Source: Dryas octopetala (taxonomy: Eukaryota > Streptophyta > Magnoliopsida > Rosales > Rosaceae). From it: DNA of 64,000 nucleotides. Shown piece by piece: positions 33,408 through 45,290 of the stretch. A model generated the notes under the pieces. The model saw nothing but the letters and a program-made list of their open reading frames with translations, made no database searches and was not told where the DNA came from. Position 1 is the stretch's first letter. Every line of letters begins with the position of its first letter. The stretch spans positions 21,096,630 to 21,160,629 of the forward strand of contig OY992837.1 of assembly GCA_963921425.1 (NCBI GenBank), written 5' to 3'. Both the position numbers and the translations under genes were made by a program.

Positions 33408-33599
33408 GGCGATCTCAATTTTTAATGAGAACACAAATATCTACAGCTATCAAAGGCCTAAAACCTAGCAAAAGAGTGTGTGTTCACAAGCAACTCTATC
33501 AAATACTTTCAATGCTGGAAAAAAAGGGGCTTTAAAAAATTGAGTTTAAATATAAATAAGGGCTAATAGATTCCAGTAATAAAGGTTTTATAGAGTTTA

Positions 33600-34070
33600 C
33601 CTTAATCTTTTTTCAGTCGAAGTTAATGTACTTGTGTGACCAAGCAACTATGCTTCCAGAAGCATCTTCAAGAACAAAAAATTCACGTGAACACCTGAAC
33701 AATGGTACTTGAGAGACTAAAATTTCTTTAACCCAAAATTTGTAACAATCAGGCCCAACTAAAACATAATGCACAAGTGAGCTAGGATCTGTAGACATGA
33801 CCACAATTACCAATTAACTAAAATGGCATAACACTTGTTGGGAACCCCATGGCACCTTTAATTATAGTGTCAAGTTCATGATGATCCATACACCTAACAC
33901 CATGTAACACAGAACAGCCTACTTCAAAGTTAATGAGACATCCATATGCTGGTGTATTTACCTTGTACAAGTCAATTAGTACATTGTCTAAGGATTCATG
34001 TGCCTGCTTGGAGCAGCGACTCCTCTCTCTAGCATTTATTGCCTTTTAGAACAATACTATAGCTACTTCT
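33600..34070 (-). pseudogene. Possible En/Spm-type (tnp1-like) protein remnant
   Basis: The minus-strand frame over 33613-33813 reads VHYVLVGPDCYKFWVKEILV then SGSIVAWSHKYI. The pattern VGPDxYKxxVKE...GSxVAWxxKYI resembles the C-terminal domain of the second protein of plant CACTA elements, with a tryptophan near the end. Further degraded blocks (AYGCLINFEVGCSVLHG) lie upstream in another frame at about 33860-33970. It lies in CACTA element 3 on the strand expected if that element is read leftward. The family call is tentative. Confidence 0.35.
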
Positions 34071-34671
34071 GGATCCTTTTGAACTAACTGCATTTTCCAG
34101 AGAATAAACCAACAAAAATACGAATTTTAACAAAATAGAAAACTAGTCAAGGAAACACCAGATGTCTGACAGGGAATGACAAAATCATAACACATATTCC
34201 ACAATCAAACAATTGAATAACTGCACTATCATTGACTGAGTGACTCCAATAAAACACACTAAGAACATAGTACATGCAAATTTTGATAATTAATGTCATC
34301 TACAACTGGTGAAAATCTCTAATAACAAATAAGATAAAGAATTCGGTATATTTTACCAAAACAAGAAATAAGAAGAAACACAAACTAGAAAGCCACATCA
34401 CAAACTATTTGGATAGGGCTTTATACATCATTTGTGAATCTAAACTTATAGTTATGGCCCTAGCTTGTTTTTCAAACAAGTATCAATATAATTCCCTGCA
34501 AGGTCAGTTAGAGACAAGTATCAATTGACTATAATTCCCTGTGAGGCTAGTTAGAGTCCACAAAGCAGGCTTTCCCTCTGATTATATAGATTCTTCGAAA
34601 AAGGAGGGAACTAAGAGAACAACAAGCTAATTAAACCTCATTACATCAATATTAAGGCCCTGACCACATTA

Positions 34672-34842
34672 TCAACAGAGAAGGTTTAGGTTTAGGGTTT
34701 CAATATAATTTCTGCTTAATTCATTAAGACCACAAAGTGTGGTTTATATACATGGGCCTATAGCTAAAATACAGGAATTAATAAAACACCTAATTACTTC
34801 TAATAATTACACAATAATCACATGGGCTGACTCACGCCAACA
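34672..34842 (-). repeat. 3' LTR of copia element 1
   Basis: 171 bp, nearly identical to 38444-38614. On the minus strand it begins TGTTGGCGTGAGTCAGCC. It is preceded on that strand by the purine tract TTGAGGGGAAG. Confidence 0.93.
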
Positions 34843-34849
34843 CTTCCCC

Positions 34850-37690
34850 TCAAGTTGGTGCATATATATCGCACATGCCCAACTTGTCTAGTGAGTCCAA
34901 AAACACCCTATTTGCTACGGCCTTGGTCAACACATCTGCAAGCTGATCTTCTGACTTCACAAATGGGAAGTTAATAATCTTAGCTTCAAGTTTCTCTTTA
35001 ATGAAGTGTCGATCAATCTCAATGTGTTTTGTTCTATCATGCTGGACAGGATTATGTGCTATATCAATAGCAGATTTGTTATCACAAAACAAGTTCATAG
35101 GTTTGGTAGGTGGACACCCTAAATCAGTCAACAAATGTCTCAACCACAAAAGTTCGACTACTCCAAGTGCCATACCTCTGTATTCAGCCTCTGCACTCGA
35201 CCTAGATACAACTGATTGCTTCTTACTTCTCCAGGTCACCAAATTTCCTCCTACAAAGGTAAAGTAGCCTGAGGTAGACCTTCTATCATCTGCTGAACCA
35301 CCCCAGTCTGCATCAGAAAAACCCTCAACATTCACATGACCATGCTTAGCAAACAACAATCCTTTACAGGTGCAGATTTTAAATACTGCAAAATTCGCTC
35401 CACAGCATCCATATGGGGTTTACACGGGGCATGCATAAACTGACTTACTACACTAACCGCATAAGCAATGTCAGGTCTAGTGAGACAAATATATCAATCT
35501 TCCAACAAGTCTCTGATATCGCCCCTTATCTGCAGGCAAAGCCCCCAAACACTCGAAAAGTCTATGGTTTTGTTCCATAGGAGTGACAGCTGGCTTACAC
35601 CCAAGCATACCAGTTTCAGACAACAAATCTAAAACATATTTCCTTTGAGATAGGAAAATGCCATGTTTAGACCGAGCAACTTCTATCCCAAGAAAGAACT
35701 TCAAGTCTCCCAGCTTTTTCATTTCAAACTCTCTAGACAAATACCTCTGCAAATTAGAGATTTCCTCATAATCATCTCCAGTCAGAACCATATCATCAAC
35801 GTAAATGATAAGAGCAGTAATCTTCTTCCCCCTTTTCTTTAGGAACAAAGTATGATCAAAATTACTCTGCCGATAACCATAGTTCTTCATTGCATGGGTG
35901 AATCTCCCAAACCAGGCTCTCGGAGATTGTTTAAGACCATATAAAGACTTTCTCAGTCTACATACTAATCTTGTATTATCAAACTCTGGTATACCTGGAG
36001 GGGGATCCATGTATACTTCTTCAGTCAAATCACCATGAAGAAAGGCATTCTTTACATCAAACTGAAGGAGTGGCCAATCTTTGTTAGCAGCCAAAGACAA
36101 CAGAACCCGTACTGTGTTTAACTTGGCCACTGGAGCAAACGTCTCCAAGTAGTCTATGCCATAGGACTGTGTATTACCCTTTGCTACCAACCTTGCCTTA
36201 TACCTTTCAACTGATCCATCAGCTTTGTGTTTGACTGCAAACACCCATCTGCATCCAACTGTCTTCTTCCCCTTAGGTAAAGAAACCAACTCCCAGGTTG
36301 AATTCTTCTGTAATGCCGCCATTTCTTCAGCCATAGCTTTGGTCCATCTAGAATCTGTAAGAGCATCCTGCAATCTACTAGGAATAGAAACAGAAGATAA
36401 TTGCAGAACATATGATTCATATGACTTTGAAAGCCTCACAGACGACACATGATTATTAATTGAGTACCTAACTTTGGCATTTGGATCTGGCTCATATTTA
36501 GCTGGTGGTTGTCCTCGGTTAGACCGAGGAGGAAGTGTAAATTTTGAAGCATTAGAAACAAGATCTGAACCAGAATGTGAATCAAGAGTATTGTTTGTTA
36601 CCTCAATGGACGAAGAAGATTGATTCAATGGAGTAGGAGAGATGGCGGTACTATCATGGAGTGGTGATTCCTCAGGCTCAGAATTCGTGGGTTCAGTATT
36701 ATCCTCAGTAATGTCCCTAGTCTCAGTCTCATCCGCAGTCCCAGTCTTATCGGGTTCAGTATCATCCTCAGTAATGGCCCTAGTCTCAGTCTCAGACACT
36801 GGGTGATCAGTAGTCTGTGCTGACCTTTCCTCACTTCCACTACCATAACCCAAGTGATCAAAGAACAACATATCATCTCGATTCTGCACTTCACTAGAAA
36901 CCTCCCCCTGAAGGGTAGAATGCGGACGTGGAGAATAAAATAGTTGATGTTCATGAAAAGTGACATCCATAGAAACATAGAAGCGCTGAGTAGAAGGATG
37001 GTAACACCGATACCTTTTCTGAGCCGGACCATAACCAACAAATACACACTCCAATGCCCGAGATGCGAGCTTAGATCGCTGATGAGAATGTAAATGCACA
37101 AACGCAACACACCCAAAAACCTGGGGTTCCAAATGAAGGATACCTGGTAAAGTGACAAAATCTGAGAGAACATCCAAAGGTCGCCGAAAGTCAAGGACAC
37201 TAGATGGAGTCCGATTAATCAGATAGACGGCAGAACTCAAGGTCGCAATGGAGTTGATATGCCTTGGAAGCATCTTGGCTCACTGTATAAGTTTGTTTGG
37301 CTGCATCCCAGATGTCCTTCGCTGTCGGTAATCGAATAAAGAGAGATCGGACTTCTTTAGTCATAGCATCAAGAAGCCAAGACTTGACCATGCAATTCTC
37401 ATCCTCCCATGTTTCAAACTCATCAGAATTCACATCTTCTGGAGCTGCCCTTGCTCCGGTGATAAAACCCCACCGTTTACGACCTCTAATTTTATTCTGC
37501 ACGATGAGAGCCCAATCAATATAATTCGAGCCATCAAGTTTCTCGGGTGAGATTAGTGATGACACATCCTGGGAACTTAACGGAGGGAGAGCAGGCATCG
37601 GTGGTTTTGGGTTAACCACATCTTTGTTCGTGTTCCTGTTCGAACCTCCAGGACTAGAGGGAGGTGTCTGAGACATGACGATTGACAAAA
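34850..37690 (-). pseudogene. Copia element 1 polyprotein remnants
   Basis: Family landmarks: SNYIDWALIVQNKIRG and the following WEDENCMVKSWLLDAM in gag; QVFGCVAFVHL and ALECVFVGYGPAQKRYRCY in the integrase C-terminal region; NSTWELVSLP, GCRWVFAVKH, LLQFDVKNAFLHGDL and ALIIYVDDMVLTGDD (the YVDD active-site motif) in reverse transcriptase; SAEAEYRGMA and FCDNKSAIDIA in RNase H. The order fits Ty1/copia. It is broken and should be read as a fossil. Confidence 0.9.
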
Positions 37691-38443
37691 CAGAGAGAAC
37701 ACAACACTCAGACTAGCACGCAGCCAATCAATCACGAAGAGGGATGGGTCGGCTTCACTGCTACAGTAAGATGCAAATGTAGAATTGGTGCAACAGTGAT
37801 CGGTGTACCAGCAAACCACTGCAAACGGTGTTACGGCATGCGCACGAAGGTGGAAGACAGTGCACTCAGGCAGGCTGACGATGTGCGGACGAGCAGCGGT
37901 CGCTGGGATGGATTGGCGTCGCTGGCGGCCGAGCAGCGGTCGTCGGCGCACAAGGAAGGTGGGGACGGAGGCACCCACAGGAGAAGCGGTCGACGGCGCA
38001 CGGAGAAGGCAGACACGGTCAGATCAGACGGTGCCGTTGTCGATCCCACAGGCTGGCAGAGACGGCGCACAGGTTGGCAGAGATGGCGTCGGCGTCACTG
38101 GCGCACAGACAGTCGACGTGAAACGGAGGCGCGCAGCAGAGGTGGAGGCGAGCGCAGTCGCCGGCGTACGAGGGAGACAGCGGCGAAGTCGGCGTCGCTG
38201 GTGGTGGACGCGAGCGACGGGGGCAAGTGGACGGCGTACGGGGGTATGCCGCTGGTCGACGGTGGCCGGTGTCCGGCGTCGCTGCTGGTGGGTGGCTGGT
38301 GTTTCAGCAAGTGAAGGTGAAGCAGTGGAAAAACAAATTCGAAGGTGAAGATGAACAGTAAGAGTTCTGACCAATAGAATTTTTCTGGAAAAAAAAATTC
38401 TTCAAAAACCAGTAGGATAGGAAAAAACCATGCTCTGATACCA
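37691..38443. other. GC-rich leader of copia element 1
   Basis: About 750 bp between the 5' LTR and the gag region. The part 37830-38330 is strongly GC-rich (repeated GGCGTCGCTGG, GGCGCAC, GACGGCG) in an otherwise AT-rich window. It is open in several frames on both strands because stops are rare at this composition. No known domain is visible. Confidence 0.6.
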
Positions 38444-38614
38444 TGAACAGAGAAGGTTTAGGTTTAGGGTTTCAATATAATTTCTGCTTAATTCATTAAG
38501 ACCACAAAGTGTGGTTTATATACATGGGCCTATAGCTAAAATACAGGAATTAATAAAACACCTAATTACTTCTAATAATTACACAATAATCACATGGGCT
38601 GACTCACGCCAACA
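38444..38614 (-). repeat. 5' LTR of copia element 1
   Basis: 171 bp. Ends on the minus strand CTCTGTTCA directly before the TGGTATCAGAGC primer-binding site. Confidence 0.93.
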
Positions 38615-38619
38615 CATTA

Positions 38620-39603
38620 TAGTTCTAAGAGAAATATCTGGCCATTTTTATTCTTGCAATCAATAGCAGTAGCATGTCAGAAGTAGGTTTATGAATTTTG
38701 AGAAAAAAAAAAATTGGGAATCTCTGTCTTTTTACCAGGTAGCAAGTTTCAGATATAAATATCAGTGAGGATTGGAATCAGATTCTATACTCATAGTGAG
38801 GATTTAGAGAGTATGCAAGATCACAAGGGATAGTTTTGACATTCTCCCATGACTTTCTTTGGATCCATATTCAAATAGAATGAACATAAAAGATAGAAAT
38901 TAAATTCAACTCACAAATCAAAACTTATATAGTTAGCCAATTTAAATAAAAGATGCAGAACCAAATGAAAACATAGAGAAATTTATACCTGAAATTGACA
39001 ACTCAATTTTGAACTTCCATTGCGATTGGGATGCAAATATGAAGAACTAAATGAAATAGAGGGAGACCAACGTATTATGCCTCAGAAATTAGAAAATGAC
39101 AACTCCCATAAAGAGAAAAAAGGCAGCACACACACAAGAATAGATTCAGTAACTATGAAAGCAGCACTAGCAAATGAAATTAAGTAAAATAAGAACCAAA
39201 TCAGCATGCATCCTAAAAATTAAACGAATTTCTCACCTGGTTTGCAAATGCTTTGCCCAAATAGAAATTAAAAAACTAAAATTTGCACAAATCACTGCCC
39301 AAAAGTGATACCCAAAAATGACAATAGAAATTAAAAAACTCAATATAGTATTTCCTTACCTCAAGCAAGCTACACAAGCAATAATCTGCAAAAAATAAAA
39401 ACTAAAATTAATGCAAAAATTTAAAATTAGCACAAAAAAAACAGTAAGTATATATAAACTGAGCAAAATAAAAGCACCAAAAATGGTGGTGGCACCGATG
39501 ACTAGGGGATGGGTTGCCCGGTGTGTGGAGAAAAGAGAAAATCAAAATCTTTTATATCATAATTAGAAATCAAATGAGAGAAAGTAAATAAAGAAACCCA
39601 AAT
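38620..39603. other. Interior of CACTA element 3 between the two copia insertions
   Basis: A-rich sequence without coding, RNA or repeat signal that I can support. The 5 bases at its right edge (CAAAT) form the target duplication of copia element 2. Confidence 0.5.
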
Positions 39604-39804
39604 TGAAAGAATGTGGAATTCTGTGTTTTGTATATATCAATTCTACTGTCATGTACAAGCTTTATACAGATTGCAAGTTCTATTCTAAGTAAATGGAAAA
39701 TCTATTCTAAGTAAGTCAATCACAATAACTGTGATTGACTCAATCTTAGCTGATTACTACAAATCTGCAAGTTACAATAGTTGACCGATTTCTTTCCTTT
39801 AACA
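39604..39804 (-). repeat. 3' LTR of copia element 2
   Basis: 201 bp. Minus strand begins TGTTAAAGGAAAGAAATC and ends CACATTCTTTCA. Confidence 0.92.
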
Positions 39805-39811
39805 TTCCCCC

Positions 39812-42800
39812 TCAAGTTGGAGTGTGAATGTCTATTACACCCAACTTGCCAAGATGGGATTGGAACAAGGGCGTAGGCAGCGGCTTAGTGAAAATATCAG
39901 CAACTTGAAGTTTTGTCTGCACATGAGCTGTCTGGATTTCTCCATTTTGAATTCTCTCACGAACAGTATGGCAATCCAATTCGATGTGCTTGGTCCGTTC
40001 ATGATAAACCGGGTTGGCTGCAATATAGAGTGCTGCCTTGTTGTCACAAAGTAAGGTGGCTGGTTGATTGTGTTCCACTTGTAGGTCTCGTAAGAGGTAT
40101 CGCAACCAAGTAAGTTCACAAGTGTTGCTGCCATGGAGCGGTACTCAGCTTCTGCAGACGACCTTGAGACAGTAACCTGCTTCTTGCTTTTCCATGAGAT
40201 GAGTGACCTGCCAAGAAAAATACAGTATCCAGTAACTGAGCGCCTTGTAAAAGGACATCGTGCCCAGTCCGCATCACAATATGCGGTCAAGTGCAGTGGC
40301 CCATTCGAGGAGAATAATAACCCTTGGCCAGGGGCTCCTTTGAGGTAGTGAAGAAGCCGACGTGCTGTGTCCAAATGGTGCTTCCGGGGCTCATGCATAA
40401 ACTGACTGAGTGTGTTTACTGCATATGTGATTTCTGGTCTCGTTATTGTCAGATAGATCAATCTTCCAATAAGTCTTCGATAAAAAGTAGGGTCTTTAAG
40501 AGGGTCACTTCCTGTAGGCATGAGGGCAACATTGGCGTCCATAGGAATTTTTTCAGGCTTAGCACCAAGTAAGCCCGCATCTTCCAAGATATCTAGAGTA
40601 TACTTCCGTTGACAAAAAGAAATGCCTGACTTAGACCGTGCAATTTCTACCCCAAGGAAGTACTTTAAAGATCCAAGGTCTTTGATTTTGAAACAAGTGC
40701 CGAGAAAAAGTTTAAGGTCTCGAATGGCATCATCATCATTTCCAGTGATTATCATATCATCAACATATAACAATATGACAGTGAAAGATTTACCACGTGT
40801 TTGTGTAAACATAGAATAATCTGCTTTGGATTGAAAGAAACCAATATTCTGTATGGCAGATGAAAACTTACGGAACCAGCTTCGAGACGCCTGTTTGAGA
40901 CCATATAAGGATTTGTGAAGACGACACACAGTGTGCTCCCCCTGTCGTCGATACCCAGGCGGTGGAAGCATGTAGACCTCTTCATGAAGGTCGCCATGGA
41001 GAAAGGCATTGTGCACGTCCATCTGATGAAGGGGCCAATTGCGGACAGATGCAATAGTGAGAAGACAGCGAACAGTGATAAGCTTAGCAACAGGAGCAAA
41101 AGTTTCAGTATAATCGATGCCTTCACGTTGGGTGAATCCTTTGGCGACCAAGCGAGCTTTGTATCGCTCAAGGGAACCATCAGAACGGTATTTAATTTTG
41201 AAAACCCATTTGCATCCAATCGGACGATGGCCAACGGGCAAGGGAACTAAGGACCAAGTGTTGTTCGCCTCCAGAGCTGTAATTTCAGAATTCATGGCCT
41301 CGACCCAATGGGATTATGCCGTGCCTCCTCATAAGTGGTGGGTTCAACTAATTGAGAGATATTGTTGACAAAAAAACGATGAGGCTCAGAAAAATTGGAG
41401 TGAGAGACATACCGAGTGATGGGGTAGCGAGTGCCAGACGTGATTGGGGAAGGAGCGCCAGGAGCAAGCAGGGCAGCATGGTGAGCTTGGTAATCTTTGA
41501 AGTGGGAAGGGGGATTGGTAGGGCGTGTGGATTTGCGAATAGGTGGGGGTGGGACGTCTATGGAAGGTGATGAGGGAAGAGGAGAAAGAGGTGTTGTGAT
41601 GGAGGGAGACAACGGCGCCGAGGCGTCCAGTGATGATGGAGAGGCGACGGCGACGGCCACAGGAGAAGAATGGGGAGAGGGAGTGGGCGAATCAGAGATG
41701 GGGAGGTCTGGGGTTATCTGGGTTTGAGGAGCACGGGCTGGATGGGGTGTGTGGGCTAGATGTGGAGTGTGGGCTGGATGGGGAGTGTGGGCTGGATGGG
41801 GTTCTGGTAGAGATAATGGGTCATGTGATGGAGTAGGTAGGACAATAGTGTCATCTTGATTTTCTGATGGGGATGTAGAAAATGGAAATATAGTTTCGTG
41901 AAAAACCACATCTCGAGATGAAAAAAATGTTTGTGTACCAAGATCATAAAGACGATAGCCCTTTTGACCAAGGGGATAACCAAAGAAGACACATCGACGA
42001 GCCCGTGCATCAAATTTGTGTTTGGGAAGAAGATTGGTAGCATAACACAAACAACCAAAAACTCGTAAATTAGAATAATCAGGAGATTTGGTGTGCAAGA
42101 GTTCATATGGTGATTTGTGTTTGAGTAAGGGTGTGGGGAGGCGATTTATGAGATAGCATGCAGTTTGTAAACTTTCCCCCCAAAAACGTAAGGGAATGTT
42201 GGCTTGGAAACGGAGTGCTCAGCCCACATTTAAAAGATGGCGATGTTTTCTCTCAACTATGCCATTTTGTTGGGGTGTATATGGACATGAGTGTTGGAAA
42301 AGGGTACCTTTGTCTCTAAAAAAAGATTGGAGAGACAGAAATTCACTCCCATTATCGGCACGCAAGGTTTTGACAGGAAGATTAATTGAGTTTGGACCCA
42401 AGAGAAAAATGATTTGATCACCGGCCCCTTGTGTTTCTGATTTAAATTTTAAGAGATGGATCCATGTAAATCGGGTAAAATCATCCACAATAGTTAGAAA
42501 ATATCGTGCACCAGTGTGAGTATGAATTTTGTGTGGCCCCCAAATGTCACAATGAATTAAAGCAAAAGGTGCATTGGATGACAGTGAAGTAGATGGAGAA
42601 AAAGATAACCGAGTTTGCTTTGCTAAAGGACAAATATCACAAACATGTTTTGGATCACAAACAATTTCTGGAATTTTATTGGAAAGGAATCGAGTAGGGG
42701 CGTTGGATGGGTGCCCCAGACGTTGGTGCCAAAGGTGGGAGGTGTGATGAACATGATGAGCTAAATGTGGATTTTGAGTAGCTTTGAGGTAGTAGAGCCC

Positions 42801-44320
42801 GTTAAAATGCTTGCCCAGGCCAATCGTCCTCCCCGTGTTCACGTCCTGCACAATGCAAAACTTATCAAAGAAAATCACAATACACTTCAAGCCTCGTGTC
42901 AATTTGCTCACAGATAATAAGTTCACATTGAATTGTGGGACATGGAGAACACCATCGAGAGTTAAGGCTTCAGATAATTTAATGGATCCAATATTTTTGA
43001 TTTCTGCTTTTCCTCCATTGGGTAAACCAACAAAATCATGTTGAGTATTGATTATGTTGTGTGTAGGTGCAAAACATGAAATATGATCTAAGGCTCCACT
43101 GTCCATTATCCAATATATATTTGAATGTGGGTCATGCTGTGAAAGATTGCAGGTGGATGTAACAATACCTGTTGCATTTGCAAGTGGAAAATTACCGGGT
43201 CGGTTGTGCAAAAGAGCGATCAACTGATTGTATTCTTCGGTAGTGAAAGTTGGGCTTTCGTTGGATTTGCTGTCATGCGCTGGATTTGAAACCTTTTCAG
43301 CAATGTAGGCAGGCCTTTTGTTTTTGGGCTTGACATTCTTGCCATGCAATTTGTGGCCCACAGGAAAACCATGGAGAAAATAACAACTTTCAACTGTGTG
43401 AGTGTCTCCATCGCAATAAGAACACTTCAGAGATCTCCTTGAGTAGGAGCCTTGCTTGCCATCCCCAGCACTAGGGGGTTTCGCCGCCGCCAAGTTGCTG
43501 GAGCTTGTGCCGCCCTTGGTGGTCGTATAGCGACCGGTTTGCATAGCATGGGATCCGATTTGACGGTTCGCCTTGTCCATCTGCCGCTCGTGTTGGAGAA
43601 TCAAGCCATGAACTCGGCGGGTGTCGGGGATCGGCGACATCATCAGAATCGATCCACGCACAGTTGAATAAGGTTCGTTAAGACCCATTAAAAATTGCAT
43701 AACTCGCTCCTTCTCTTCTCTTGAGGCACGTGTTTGGGAACCCTCGCAAGTGCAGATGATGGGTTCATGATAGGAATCTAATTCATCCCATAGGGCCTTG
43801 AGTTTGGTGTAATATTCCAAAATCGTAAGATGCCCTTGTCGATGTTCGGCGATTTCTTGGCGGATTTGGTAAATCCTGGAGTCGTTGCTCTGTGAGAACC
43901 GGTCCTTAAGATCATTCCACAGCATGGATGCGCTGGTACAGTAAAGCACACTGCTTGCGATATCGGGATGTAGTGATTGCAGAATCCACGATAACACCAT
44001 GTCGTTGCATCTCTGCCAAATAGCAGATTTGGCATCGGTGCTTGCTGGGGATTTGATGGTTCCGTCAATGAATCCTAGTTTGTTTTTAGCACTCAAGGCG
44101 ATTCGCATCGAACGGCTCCATTGGCCATAATTATGGCCTTCGAGAGGCTTGGAAACAAGAACAAGGCCAGGTGAGTCTGAATGGTGTAGAATGAGTGGGT
44201 CAGATATGTTGTTTTCAGATCCAGATGATTTCTGGTCACCCATGTTGGTGGTCTGTGTTGATTGGTTGTTTGTAGTGGCGGAAGACGTTTGGGCAGAGTC
44301 ACCAATATTGGTGTGCTCTG
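39812..44320 (-). pseudogene. Copia element 2 polyprotein (gag, protease, integrase, RT, RNase H), broken
   Basis: Landmarks in minus-strand order: gag with LEGHNYGQWSRSMRIALSAK; a zinc knuckle C-x2-C-x4-H-x4-C (KCSYCDGDTHTVESC); a protease-type WIMDSGALDHIS; the integrase zinc region HQRLGHPS...CDICPLAK and catalytic DIWGPH, LRADNGSEF and NGIVERKHRHLL; a Pro/Ser-rich linker (about 41.5-41.8 kb); reverse transcriptase with HQMDVHNAFLHGDLHEEVY and LLYVDDMIITGNDDD; and RNase H with YCDADWA, SAEAEYRSMA and LLCDNKAALYIA. This is the standard Ty1/copia order. It is a fossil copy with about three breaks. Confidence 0.92.
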
Positions 44321-44326
44321 ATACCA

Positions 44327-44534
44327 TGAAAGAATGTGGAATTCTGTGTTTTGTATATATCAATTCTACTGTCATGTACAAGCTTTATACAGATTGCAAG
44401 TTCTATTCTAAGTAAATGGAAAATCTATTCTAAGTAAGTCAATCACAATAACTGTGATTGACTCAATCTTAGCTAATTACTATTTACTACAAATCTGCAA
44501 GTTACAATAGTTGACCAATTTCTTTCCTTTAACA
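44327..44534 (-). repeat. 5' LTR of copia element 2
   Basis: 208 bp. It matches the other LTR except for two substitutions and a 7-bp indel in an ATTACTATTTACTAC stretch. Confidence 0.92.
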
Positions 44535-44539
44535 CAAAT

Positions 44540-44944
44540 AATATTAAAAAAAAAAAAAACACAAACCGACTACATCTGAGCTTGGTGAACGACGGAGGCA
44601 GATCTTAGTAAATCCGACAGATTGAAAAGAGAGGAAGATAAGTTTGGCGACGGCAGAGTATCTGAGAATCAGTGAGAGAAAGAAAAAAATAGGACAAGAT
44701 GAGAAGAGAAGAGTGAAATCCGAGGCAAACAATGGTGAAAGGAGAGAGGCAAAGTGGGTACTGGGTTGTTTGGGCAAAGAGAAAATTGAGTAAAGGAGAA
44801 AGAAAATGAGAGAGAAAAGTGGCTGTGGGGTTTGGGCTAGCTAGAAAGTCGAATGGGTTTTTTTTGCCATAAAGTACTGGAGGCGCGAAATGAAAAATCC
44901 AGTAGAGGAGTCAGCGGCAAAAAATTTGGTGCTGAAAATTTTGG
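44540..44944. other. Interior of CACTA element 3, right part
   Basis: Purine-rich genic-looking sequence. On the minus strand it is pyrimidine-rich like a 5' leader. No coding family recognised. Confidence 0.4.
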
Positions 44945-45290
44945 ATAGACAACTATGAGTTATGACAAAGGGGAAATGCCCTAGAATATGAAATCTATGA
45001 CAAAGGAGATGATGCCATCCTTTCGTTTTCTATGACATCAAAAGGATGTCGTAGATGTATTAAGCTTTTAATGGCATATCAAAAACGCCCTTTAAATGTA
45101 ATATTTATGATGGCATTTATGTACATGTTTTTGAAATCTTTTTTAATGACATTCATATCTATATGCCATTATAAATATGTCATATGGCACATTCAATGAC
45201 GCGGATTTAAAACTTGTCATCTTTTATAGTATTTAATGACATCAAATTTCCAAATGTCATGGAATCTGTGTCATTAAAACTAACTTTTGT
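44945..45290. repeat. Right subterminal repeats of CACTA element 3
   Basis: Units of ATGACAT/ATGTCAT type in both orientations (for example TTTAATGACATTCATATCTA), matching the left-end array at 29400-29850. Confidence 0.75.

Larger units (their letters stand above)
34672..38614 (-). mobile_element. Ty1/copia LTR retrotransposon 1, young, broken
   Basis: Two 171-bp LTRs (34672-34842 and 38444-38614) differ at one position. They are flanked by a perfect 5-bp duplication CATTA (34667-34671 and 38615-38619). Next to the right-hand (5') LTR is TGGTATCAGAGC on the minus strand, the usual initiator-Met primer-binding site. Next to the left-hand (3') LTR is a purine tract. Parts recognised on the minus strand are a gag region (about 37.2-37.7 kb), integrase C-terminal region (about 36.9-37.2 kb), reverse transcriptase (about 35.5-36.4 kb) and RNase H (about 34.85-35.4 kb). 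At 3.9 kb it is shorter than a full copia. It is a fossil with an estimated three or four breaks. LTR identity suggests insertion within roughly the last half-million years, using generic plant rates. Confidence 0.93.
39604..44534 (-). mobile_element. Ty1/copia LTR retrotransposon 2, young, nearly whole
   Basis: LTRs at 39604-39804 (201 bp) and 44327-44534 (208 bp) differ by two substitutions and one 7-bp indel. They are flanked by a perfect 5-bp duplication CAAAT (39599-39603 and 44535-44539). A TGGTATCAGAGC primer-binding site adjoins the right-hand LTR and a purine tract (GAGGGGGAATG) adjoins the left-hand LTR, both on the minus strand. At 4.93 kb with gag, protease/integrase, reverse transcriptase and RNase H all present, it has the full copia layout. 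It appears broken at about three points. LTR divergence of about 1 percent suggests an age of well under one or two million years. It is a different family from copia element 1. Confidence 0.93.

Noticed and set aside
37682-38348. Arg/Gly-rich 180- to 210-codon frames on both strands
   Set aside because: Several frames are open at once over a GC-rich repeat in the copia element 1 leader; this is composition, not coding.
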